Counted from the stretch's first letter, positions 1 through 5,735 are shown. The stretch is 5,735 nucleotides of DNA from CAZHDB01 sp964531225 (GCA_964531225.1 CAZHDB010000055.1:1-5735); one strand, 5' to 3'. Numbers and translations are program-made. The notes: generated by a model from the sequence alone, not told the origin.

Positions 1-267
1 AAAGTAATTCTGCCATCATCAAAGTTGGCAATGGTTGTTGTAGCAATGTTTGCGTTTATGGGTGCATGGAGAGAATTTATTATAGCTAGCTTCTTACGTG
101 TAAAGACATTAGCAGCCTATTTATTTGAGACTGCAACAGGAGTAGTAGTATTTTAGTCGGACTTTGCAGCTAGAACGATCTTATTTACAATATCAATTAT
201 AATTATTTATATTTTCGCGCAAAAATACATAGGAGAAGCCATGACATATGGAGCTGTAAAAGGCTAG
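1..267 (+). pseudogene. MalG-type sugar ABC transporter permease, 3' end, with in-frame stop
   Basis: This is the C-terminal part of an inner-membrane permease of a maltose/maltodextrin-type (CUT1, MalG family) ABC importer; its 5' end lies off the left edge. Frame 1 opens with VILPSSKLAMVVVAMFAF, the end of the EAA loop (normally ...LP), followed by GAWREFIIASF, which matches the family's GaWnEFilA. It closes with the QKYIGEAMTYGAVKG tail, matching the family's LTaGAVKG ending, and stops at 265-267. The frame is interrupted by TAG at 154-156 (VVVF*SDFAAR). E. coli MalG has a Trp at this point (LWGDFAA, from memory), so a single TGG to TAG change is the simplest reading. Termination there would remove 36 residues, including the last membrane helix and the conserved tail. 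Conservation on both sides argues for a recent nonsense mutation or a sequencing error. Readthrough is possible but unsupported. The family is clear; the exact sugar is inferred from the neighbouring alpha-glucan genes. Confidence 0.8.
221..225 (-). terminator. possible oligo-T terminator for glgA inside the permease gene
   Basis: On the minus strand a T5 run lies about 39 nt past the glgA stop, inside the opposing permease frame. Because the two genes overlap at their stops, any glgA terminator must sit here or further into the permease. This is the nearest oligo-T tract I could find; position and composition are the only support. Confidence 0.25.
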
Positions 268-1955
268 ATACGTTTCTTAACGTTTTCCAAACCCTCATGA
301 TATATTTTAATCGTTTGTTCAGCCGATCTATACCAAGAGAATTCGGAGGCCCTTCTAATACATGAATCTCTAATCTTCCATGGAGCCTCCGGGTTCTTTA
401 CTAATAGTGTTGAAAGTTCTTCATTCTCTATACTTGATACTATTTTATTCCATTTATTACTAAATGGCTTATAATAGCCGCTTTCCATAAACAGTAGTAG
501 ATCAGATAAAGCTCTACTCAGCTCCTTAACACTTCCTGGCCTTATGTGTAATCCTGTTCCCAAAACACCATATTCACGTATATCAAGTATTGTTTCAGCT
601 AAACCTCCTGTTCTAGAAGCTACAACGGGTGTCCCAGAAGCCATAGCCTCTAAAATCATTATACCAAAAGGCTCATATCTACTAGGAGCAATATATACAT
701 CAGCAGCTACATGAGCCAACTTATATAAATAACTTGAATATCCTGGTATCACGCGTAGATTCTCATAATATAAGATACTTGATTTGATAAGTAAGTCTAG
801 CATAGGCCATGATCCACTAACAGGTATCGGAAATAATACTATCTTTGCATTAGATACTTTAAATAATAAATTCTCCAATGATCTAATAAGTAGATCGTAT
901 CCTTTTTGACTAGTAATTCTTCCACTCATTATTGCCAAAGGGCCAACGTCTCTAAATCCATATATTTTTCCTGATCCTTTAAACGGATACGTTTCAACGT
1001 ATTTAATTCTATCCTTAATCTCCTTATCAGGTATAATTGGTTCATTTTCAGGTATATTATCTAAGGCGTTCTTTTCAAAGTATTTTCTTAATAAATATCT
1101 ATTGCTTTTAAGATCCTTGTTCAATAGATCCGAGAGACCGGTGTGTTTTCCAAGGACCTCCATTAGAGTTTTGTGATAGCTCCAATCGGTTGCATTATAT
1201 ATTACTCCAGCTTTTTCCTCTAGATCCCATCCAATATATCCTAGTACATCAAATAAATAATGTTTACTAACTGTGACTAGGTAATCAGAAATTAGGCCAG
1301 CGAATCTTTCCAGTAATCCATGAGACAATGATAATATGTCTGATATGGAAGCCTCATATTTCGAACCGTTATAGTATATCTTGATCTTCTTATCAAACGG
1401 TATATTCATTTTAGATAAAAATACCTGATCTATTTTAAGTTTGCTTAATAAGTGAATATGATATATAAAGACAGGATATATATCCTCTGTTTCGTAAAAG
1501 AGTTTGAGTAAAACCATTGATGGTATAGAATGCCAGTCATTACAATGAATTATATCCGGGAAAATACCTATTTCCTTCATCTTCTTCGCATATGCTTCAA
1601 TACCTTTTGTAAATAATATTATTTTATCCCAAAGACTACTGCCATAAATTAATTGTTCTTCTAATAAATTGCCAGAGACAATAATATGCGGCGGATCAAT
1701 ACTATTAACTTCATAGACCGTGATCTTCTTGTCATTGAAAACTGTTGAAACAATAGGTTTGGCATGACCTTCTTTAATAAAATAAGCTATTTTTCCATGG
1801 GAAGGTGTTATTACTTTTGCATTGATACCCTTTTTAATCAATGCTTTCGATAGGTTAGGAGGAACTTCACCTAATCCTCCAAACTTCCTTACATTTCTAG
1901 ATTCAAATGTAATCATCCATACGTTTTCTATGTTCATGACATTACTACACCACAT
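264..1955 (-). CDS. glgA: glycogen synthase (GT5 family, GT-B fold), crenarchaeal type
   Basis: A cytosolic glycosyltransferase that extends alpha-1,4-glucan chains from a nucleotide-activated glucose (ADP- or UDP-glucose; the donor cannot be read from sequence). The N-terminal GT-B domain starts with VWMITFE (12-18) and carries the donor-binding K24-F-G-G-L motif. HCNDWHS (137-143) matches the family's H-x-NDWH motif. The C-terminal Rossmann domain starts near residue 337, with SGRITSQKGYDLL (344-356) supplying the phosphate-binding Arg/Lys. SRYEPFG...LEAMASGTP (425-443) holds the retaining-transferase E-x7-E pair, E428 and E436, and TGGLAET follows. At 563 residues it is longer than bacterial GlgA (about 480) or Thermococcales forms (about 440-450), but close to Sulfolobales enzymes (family knowledge). 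The extra length sits around residues 170-220 and 260-335. The start is uncertain: ATG 1955 would give a nearly leaderless mRNA, while ATG 1937 (Met7) has GGTG 10 nt upstream. Its 3' end overlaps the convergent permease within CTAG. Confidence 0.93.
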   Translation of the reverse strand: MWCSNVMNIENVWMITFESRNVRKFGGLGEVPPNLSKALIKKGINAKVITPSHGKIAYFIKEGHAKPIVSTVFNDKKITVYEVNSIDPPHIIVSGNLLEEQLIYGSSLWDKIILFTKGIEAYAKKMKEIGIFPDIIHCNDWHSIPSMVLLKLFYETEDIYPVFIYHIHLLSKLKIDQVFLSKMNIPFDKKIKIYYNGSKYEASISDILSLSHGLLERFAGLISDYLVTVSKHYLFDVLGYIGWDLEEKAGVIYNATDWSYHKTLMEVLGKHTGLSDLLNKDLKSNRYLLRKYFEKNALDNIPENEPIIPDKEIKDRIKYVETYPFKGSGKIYGFRDVGPLAIMSGRITSQKGYDLLIRSLENLLFKVSNAKIVLFPIPVSGSWPMLDLLIKSSILYYENLRVIPGYSSYLYKLAHVAADVYIAPSRYEPFGIMILEAMASGTPVVASRTGGLAETILDIREYGVLGTGLHIRPGSVKELSRALSDLLLFMESGYYKPFSNKWNKIVSSIENEELSTLLVKNPEAPWKIRDSCIRRASEFSWYRSAEQTIKIYHEGLENVKKRI

Positions 1956-1981
1956 TGTACCGCCATATCATATCTGTTTGA

Positions 1982-1992
1982 GTATAAATTTA
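1982..1992 (-). promoter_or_regulatory. TATA-like box for glgA
   Basis: The minus strand reads TAAATTTATAC, an archaeal TATA-box-like element in the 66-nt gap between the DUF998 gene and glgA. With the usual spacing of about 26 nt from box centre to start site, transcription would begin near 1959. That is at or just before ATG 1955, or about 20 nt before ATG 1937. The call rests on position and composition only; AT-rich DNA gives such matches by chance. Confidence 0.45.
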
Positions 1993-2015
1993 GGTGTTAT
2001 TAAATAGATAAGTGG

Positions 2016-2020
2016 AAAAA
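2016..2020 (-). terminator. oligo-T terminator after the DUF998 gene
   Basis: A run of five T on the minus strand begins one base after the DUF998 stop codon and is followed by CC. Archaeal RNA polymerase terminates at short oligo-T tracts without needing a hairpin, so this could end the glucanotransferase-DUF998 transcript. No stem-loop is visible. Partial readthrough into glgA remains possible. Confidence 0.35.
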
Positions 2021-2021
2021 T

Positions 2022-2630
2022 CTAGGACCGTTTAAAAAGCTTCATGTAAATTACCATTACTGCCCATAGACTTCCAGGTAAAGCTATCATAGTTTCCGGG
2101 ATACTAACTCCTAGTCCATGAACTATATCGTTTTCGATAAATATATATGTTAATACTCCTAGGATGCCAATGACTATAAGTATTAGTGATAAGTATCTGA
2201 TCTTTCCTTTAGCTTCAACAATAGTATATATGATCATTGATATAAGGAGTAACAAGAAGAACATTACAGAGAATATGTAATGATGAGGTCTGAATCTCTC
2301 AGGGAAAACACCAATAAGAGATAGTGATATAGCCGTAGCAGTCAATACATATGGATAAATTTTCCCCTTACCTACTAAGCCTATCGCTGTTAATGCAAAT
2401 AATATTCCGGACAAGATAAGTCCATAATTAAATACAGATTCACTAAGCCTATTACATGAATCAATACATTGTTTTATACCTCCACAGGCAGTTACCCAAT
2501 CTCCAAGATCACTTAAAGCATTTTCTCTCCAATCAAAACAGTTAGAGATCACTATGGCTAAGGCAATACATAACCATGCTATTAAAAATGACAATATCCC
2601 TATATAGCCTAGAATTCTTGCTGAAACCAT
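2022..2630 (-). CDS. DUF998-family six-helix membrane protein
   Basis: A 202-residue integral membrane protein of unknown function. Hydrophobic segments lie at about residues 7-29, 68-86, 92-109, 117-137, 144-165 and 176-196. Family-like features are NALSDLGDW (37-45) after helix 1, FNYGLILSG (67-75) at the start of helix 2, P110-E-R-F-R-P-H-H-Y before helix 4, and S-I-P-E-T (176-180) at helix 6. Length and helix count fit DUF998 (PF06197). The loop between helices 1 and 2 holds four cysteines (C31, C49, C55, C59) that could form disulfides if the loop faces outside. ATG 2630 is chosen because GGAGGT, overlapping the end of the upstream gene, sits 5 nt before it. Only 3 nt separate it from the glucanotransferase stop, so the two are almost surely co-transcribed and translationally coupled. 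That links the protein to alpha-glucan metabolism by context only; no transport or enzymatic role can be read from it. Confidence 0.87.
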   Translation of the reverse strand: MVSARILGYIGILSFLIAWLCIALAIVISNCFDWRENALSDLGDWVTACGGIKQCIDSCNRLSESVFNYGLILSGILFALTAIGLVGKGKIYPYVLTATAISLSLIGVFPERFRPHHYIFSVMFFLLLLISMIIYTIVEAKGKIRYLSLILIVIGILGVLTYIFIENDIVHGLGVSIPETMIALPGSLWAVMVIYMKLFKRS

Positions 2631-2633
2631 TCT

Positions 2634-4571
2634 TTACCTCCCTATATATAATTTTATGCATTGTTTAAATTCCTCTCCTGGCTCAAGCCTAATATTATAT
2701 ATAGGCATGATCCCTAGTCCTTCGAAATTCTGTATAATCCCCTTCTCAGTACGAGCTGGCATATTTATTGGAGAGATCCAATATGTTGTCTTACTACTTG
2801 TCTCAATAACTGTATCAGGGAATATTGGGCTCTTTATAACTGTATGATCTGTTTCACCAGTCCATGTATCATTAATGCTATGATCAACATTATTTACTGT
2901 ATAACCAGTAAATCCAGCCTTGATCCTATTCCTTGGTAATTTAGGAGCTATGGTGTATTCCAAGCCAAGTAGTCCCTCTATAATAGATTTACCTTGATTT
3001 TCAAATCTGTATTCAAAGGTTATATGTGGATATTCTGTTGATATGACTACCCTCTTTTCTACAAATATTTCAACAGGTTTAGAACCTGGTGGATAATAAT
3101 GTGCTATTCTCCTCATAATGAGGACCCCGTTTTCATTAACTTTACTAACATATTTTCCAAGAGCCAGATCGCTCCAGTCAATGAAGGGTGTATTATTTAT
3201 CCAATCACTAACTGATGTATGAGGAGCCCATAGATGTTCTCTGGCACTTACTCTTCTATACCAATCAGGTATAAATCCCATACCTTCAAGGTAAGGCTCA
3301 TAGTACCTTGTCATGGTATTTAGTAGATTGTGCTCATACCCTTTCTCTTTATAATCTAATTCAAATAATGTTCCACCATCACTTGGTTTAAAATACGCGT
3401 TGAGTAAAGGTGTTTCTATAATGATCTCGTTCTCTCCATCAAAGTCGAAATCGGTTCTCCTAATAATGATTTTAGATGATCTATAGTAGTCAATGACTTC
3501 TTCAGCTATTTTCTCAGCTTTTATATAATTTTCATATAATGCCTGTCTTAAATGAGTAAGATATATTCCGCCAAATAATCCATGCCAGTAAGCATCATTA
3601 CATTGTCCAAGATGATAATATCTCCATATATCACCACCTACATTAGCCTCCTTAAGCTTAGATCTAACAATAAGCATCTTTTTATGAAGATTATTACTTT
3701 CACGGTATTTAATCAAGAAATTCCTGAAATATCCTCCGCTCCACTCAAGCATTTTATCGTAGCTACCATGGGGAAGGTAAAGGAGGCCTTTTACATTGTA
3801 AAGTTCTAGATATTCGCTGGGATGAATAGGATTTATTTCATGTTTTCTCTCTCTAAGCTTACTAAAGAAGTCATTAAGCCACCAACAAGCCCATTCACGG
3901 TCTCTCCATTCACCAAATTTTTCAGCATCGCTTCCCCACAAAAGATATCTTGAACCAGATTCATCTGCTTTACTAAGCATATAGTTAAACACTTCTTCAG
4001 AGCTTCTCCATGGGAGTACATACCGTAGTTGAGTATCTATAAAGAAAAGCTTTAACCTATAACCACTATCCTCTGTCATCCATGCATAAAATGAATCATT
4101 TCCTCCTCGACCCCCACGATATAATGTACTATCATCAAGAAGCACGTATTCAATCCCGTTTCTCGCTAAAGCTTCAACAATATTAGGTTCCCAAACACGT
4201 TCAGGTAGCCACATACCCCTTGGCTTAAAGCCAAATTGTTTCTCAAAAACCCTTATGTATTCACGGACCTGCCAATAACGATCCTCCGGAGGAAGTATCG
4301 GTAATACAGCTTCACCAATGCTTCCGGCAAGAAACTCTATAGACCCGTGATCGCCTAGTTTAGCTATTTCAGACAGCCAATCCGGATATCGATCGATCAT
4401 TTCAAGAAGCATTGGGCCACTAATGTGAACAGTTATTTTAATGTCAGGATATTTCTTAAACACATCAAGTAATAGTCTATAGCAATTCTCATATATTCTC
4501 TCAAAAACCCAGTCAAGCTGGCCGACGGGCTGATGAAAATGTATTACGAAGATAAAATTTATCCTTGGCAA
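2634..4571 (-). CDS. GH57 4-alpha-glucanotransferase / alpha-amylase-like enzyme
   Basis: A GH57 enzyme that most likely cleaves and re-joins alpha-1,4-glucan chains; pure hydrolysis cannot be excluded. Over its 645 residues it matches the architecture of Thermococcus litoralis 4-alpha-glucanotransferase (659 aa). The GH57 motifs occur in order: HFHQP (11-15); AGSIGEAVL (82-90), with E87 matching the conserved E79 of that enzyme; MWLPERVWEP (120-129), with nucleophile E124 (E123 there); and WGSDAEKFGEW (212-222), with acid/base D215 and E217 (D214, E216 there). QCNDAYWHGLFGGIYL (323-338) belongs to the middle DUF1925 region. Residues from about 370 to the end form the beta-rich DUF1926-type domain. 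There is no signal peptide, so it should be cytosolic. The start is TTG 4571, supported by GAGGTGA 4 nt upstream and by the alignment beginning at PRINFIF. It leads a two-gene unit with the DUF998 gene. The annotation 'alpha-amylase' is common for this family, but the glucanotransferase reading fits a glycogen context better. Confidence 0.93.
   Translation of the reverse strand: MPRINFIFVIHFHQPVGQLDWVFERIYENCYRLLLDVFKKYPDIKITVHISGPMLLEMIDRYPDWLSEIAKLGDHGSIEFLAGSIGEAVLPILPPEDRYWQVREYIRVFEKQFGFKPRGMWLPERVWEPNIVEALARNGIEYVLLDDSTLYRGGRGGNDSFYAWMTEDSGYRLKLFFIDTQLRYVLPWRSSEEVFNYMLSKADESGSRYLLWGSDAEKFGEWRDREWACWWLNDFFSKLRERKHEINPIHPSEYLELYNVKGLLYLPHGSYDKMLEWSGGYFRNFLIKYRESNNLHKKMLIVRSKLKEANVGGDIWRYYHLGQCNDAYWHGLFGGIYLTHLRQALYENYIKAEKIAEEVIDYYRSSKIIIRRTDFDFDGENEIIIETPLLNAYFKPSDGGTLFELDYKEKGYEHNLLNTMTRYYEPYLEGMGFIPDWYRRVSAREHLWAPHTSVSDWINNTPFIDWSDLALGKYVSKVNENGVLIMRRIAHYYPPGSKPVEIFVEKRVVISTEYPHITFEYRFENQGKSIIEGLLGLEYTIAPKLPRNRIKAGFTGYTVNNVDHSINDTWTGETDHTVIKSPIFPDTVIETSSKTTYWISPINMPARTEKGIIQNFEGLGIMPIYNIRLEPGEEFKQCIKLYIGR
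2636..2641 (-). promoter_or_regulatory. Shine-Dalgarno of the DUF998 gene inside the upstream stop region
   Basis: The minus strand reads GGAGGT, 5 nt before ATG 2630. It uses the last two sense codons and the first T of the TAA stop of the glucanotransferase gene. Ribosomes finishing the upstream gene would therefore be placed directly at the next start, a typical translational coupling arrangement. Confidence 0.75.
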
Positions 4572-4575
4572 TTAA

Positions 4576-4582
4576 TCACCTC
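4576..4582 (-). promoter_or_regulatory. strong Shine-Dalgarno that fixes a TTG start
   Basis: The minus strand reads GAGGTGATTAATTG. GAGGTGA, extendable to GAGGTGAT, is complementary to the crenarchaeal 16S 3' end (AUCACCUC), and 4 nt separate it from TTG 4571. No ATG in this frame fits the family's N-terminus, so this site decides the start of the glucanotransferase. Confidence 0.8.
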
Positions 4583-4604
4583 TATAGATACCACTACATC
4601 TTAT

Positions 4605-4616
4605 GAAAATAAAATT
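4605..4616 (-). promoter_or_regulatory. possible TATA-like element for the glucanotransferase operon
   Basis: In the 147-nt gap upstream of TTG 4571 the minus strand reads GAATTTTATTTTCAT. If TTTTATTTT is the TATA box, transcription would start near 4584, giving a leader of about a dozen bases that just includes the Shine-Dalgarno. A second AT-rich candidate (CAATATATG) lies further upstream, near 4653-4661. The rest of the gap shows no gene. Confidence 0.3.
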
Positions 4617-4702
4617 CTTACTATAGACATGGACTATGTAGGTAAAGTCTCATATATTGGCTAAAATTGTAATGACTAATATAATCACCTAGGCATTTAT
4701 AG

Positions 4703-4707
4703 AAAAA
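4703..4707 (-). terminator. oligo-T terminator after the right-hand GH57 gene
   Basis: The minus strand reads TTGTTTTTCT, with the T5 run starting 11 nt after the stop codon of the right-hand GH57 gene. Together with the 147-nt gap this suggests that gene ends its own transcript rather than being read as one operon with the glucanotransferase. No hairpin accompanies it. Confidence 0.35.
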
Positions 4708-4718
4708 CAATTATATCT

Positions 4719-5735
4719 CTAAGAGCAAAAATACTCCTTTAAGATCTTAATTAGAGCTCTTCTTTTACTCTCAGCGTCCATGATCTCTCTAGCTAGTTTA
4801 TAAAGTTCATCGGCAAGATCGTTTAAGCCAAACATATTTCTAAGCCATGCCTGTATGTCTCCACGATGTAGATGGAAAATAACCGATTCAACAGGTACTT
4901 CCTCTAGTCTATGTATCAACTCCTTTGCATTATGGGCCCTAACACCGAGGTATACATTCTCTTTTAAGTGGAAGTGGAATGCTTTATCCTCGGGTAATAT
5001 TATGTTATAGGCTACTTTCCTTGGATTTTCACGTATTTCTTCGGCTATTCTTTTAGCTAATATGCTTAGTGCTTGTACGAGTATTGCGTAGGCATCGGGG
5101 GCATTCTTGTATGGGCTGAAGTAGCTATGTACTTGCTCGATACTGCCAAACTTTGTAGCTATGTAGTAGTAATGGTCGCTTATAGTCAGGAGCTTCCAAA
5201 GTCTAGTTAGCTCAGGCTTATCAATAGCCTTAACATAGGGCCTTAAGTCAATAAGCATTTTAAAGGCATTATGTTGCATATGGTTGCCAAGCCATGCACT
5301 AAGATCTCTTTCATCAGCCCAGCTAATAGTGCTCCATGGAGGCACGTCATATACATCACGAACTGGGTATTTGAATGCAGCTTCACTAGGTGTTGATGTA
5401 TTTAAGTGGTGCACTTTAAGGATCTCTCCAGGAAGCCATTTTAGAAACTCATAAATCCCTGTCTCTGGCCAATGATGTTCTCCGAACGTCTCATAGTCTA
5501 TAGCAATGAATATAACGTCTCCAGGTGTAGCAGCAAGCCATGAAGCATATTTATCAGCTGTTAATGGATACTGATCCCAATCACGATCACTAAAACGGTA
5601 CCCTATATCGTCGCTAAGCCTATAGTTACGAGTTAGTACCCTCATATCACACATATAGCTTCTATATACGTAATTAGGCGATCTCCACCCAAGTACCCAG
5701 TCAACACCCTCAGTCAACATAACCTTATAGCCAAG
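4719..5735 (-). CDS. GH57 glycoside hydrolase (alpha-amylase type), C-terminal part
   Basis: The reading frame continues through the right edge, so this is a partial gene; the ATG at 5720 is internal. The visible protein begins LGYKVMLTEGVDWVLGWRSP, typical of GH57 alpha-amylase-like proteins of the MJ1611 kind. Counting from Met 5720, FIAIDYETFGEHHWPETG (71-88) is GH57 conserved region 4, with D75 the expected acid/base. DLSAWLGNHMQHNAF (139-153) is the later conserved segment. The nucleophile-bearing region 3 and the N-terminal HQP motif lie off the window. Residues 245-310 (FHFHLKENVYLGVRAH..., IFHLHRGDIQAWL, LADELYKLA) form a separate short C-terminal domain resembling DUF5752, which accompanies carbohydrate enzymes in archaea; that assignment is from memory and tentative. 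The likely role is cytosolic hydrolysis or remodelling of alpha-glucans; activity is not certain for this subgroup. GC content, counted by eye in sample lines, is higher (about 43-45%) than in most of glgA. Confidence 0.87.
   Translation of the reverse strand, partial: LGYKVMLTEGVDWVLGWRSPNYVYRSYMCDMRVLTRNYRLSDDIGYRFSDRDWDQYPLTADKYASWLAATPGDVIFIAIDYETFGEHHWPETGIYEFLKWLPGEILKVHHLNTSTPSEAAFKYPVRDVYDVPPWSTISWADERDLSAWLGNHMQHNAFKMLIDLRPYVKAIDKPELTRLWKLLTISDHYYYIATKFGSIEQVHSYFSPYKNAPDAYAILVQALSILAKRIAEEIRENPRKVAYNIILPEDKAFHFHLKENVYLGVRAHNAKELIHRLEEVPVESVIFHLHRGDIQAWLRNMFGLNDLADELYKLAREIMDAESKRRALIKILKEYFCS

Noticed and set aside
154..156. UAG as a pyrrolysine codon
   Set aside because: Pyrrolysine decoding is known in methanogens and a few other lineages, not in Desulfurococcales-like crenarchaea, and the position is a Trp site in the family, so a TGG to TAG mutation or error is simpler.
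1822..2007. 61-codon plus-strand open frame over the start of glgA
   Set aside because: It lies antisense to the conserved glgA N-terminus, its protein matches nothing I recognise, and no ribosome binding site is evident; it is a shadow frame.
2656..2847. 63-codon plus-strand open frame within the glucanotransferase gene
   Set aside because: It is antisense to the C-terminal beta domain of a clear gene and has no ribosome binding site or family resemblance.
3582..3809. 75-codon plus-strand open frame within the glucanotransferase gene
   Set aside because: It is antisense to the conserved QCNDAYWHG region; low complexity in an AT-rich genome explains it.
3833..4021. 62-codon minus-strand open frame in another frame of the glucanotransferase gene
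   Set aside because: It overlaps the catalytic WGSDAEKFG segment of the real frame and has no recognisable content.
4581..4588. Perfect 8-bp palindrome TCTATAGA beside the Shine-Dalgarno of the glucanotransferase gene
   Set aside because: Too short and AT-rich to separate from chance, though its place next to the ribosome binding site was noted.
4620..4641. Short repeats ACTATAGAC / GACTATGTA and the ACAT-ATGT hairpin in the intergenic gap
   Set aside because: A 4-bp stem and a loose direct repeat are expected by chance in AT-rich sequence and do not line up with a terminator or an RNA gene.
1..5735. tRNA, rRNA, CRISPR array or insertion sequence
   Set aside because: Nearly all of the window is accounted for by protein genes; I saw no spaced direct repeats, transposase motifs, terminal inverted repeats or cloverleaf-like segments.

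Overview
The window most likely comes from a hyperthermophilic crenarchaeon of the Desulfurococcales (a Staphylothermus-like organism is my best guess). The evidence is AT-rich DNA, a 563-residue crenarchaeal-type glycogen synthase, two GH57 enzymes of archaeal type, strong GAGGTGA ribosome binding sites (one in front of a TTG start), TATA-like boxes, and oligo-T tracts directly after stop codons. The genus is inferred from style and gene content, not proven.

Layout, left to right. Positions 1-267 (+) hold the 3' end of a MalG-type sugar ABC transporter permease. It reads cleanly to the family's usual C-terminus except for one in-frame TAG at 154-156, where the family normally has Trp. Its final stop overlaps, within a CTAG palindrome, the stop of the convergent glycogen synthase (264-1955, -). 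Next come a six-helix DUF998 membrane protein (2022-2630, -) and a GH57 4-alpha-glucanotransferase/alpha-amylase-like enzyme (2634-4571, -). These two are translationally coupled, with 3 nt between them. After a 147-nt gap lies the C-terminal part of a second GH57 protein (4719-5735, -), whose N-terminal half is beyond the right edge.

Together the genes form an alpha-glucan module: import of malto-oligosaccharides (permease), storage polymer synthesis (GlgA), chain remodelling (GH57 glucanotransferase) and a second GH57 enzyme of amylase type. The DUF998 protein has no known role. The minus-strand genes probably form at least three transcription units: the right GH57 gene, glucanotransferase plus DUF998, and glgA. 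The two intergenic gaps each carry an oligo-T tract followed by a TATA-like element.

No RNA gene, CRISPR array, mobile element or gene-free stretch over 300 nt is visible. I see no plainly new biological system. The best leads are the nonsense codon in the permease and the DUF998 gene coupled to the glucanotransferase.
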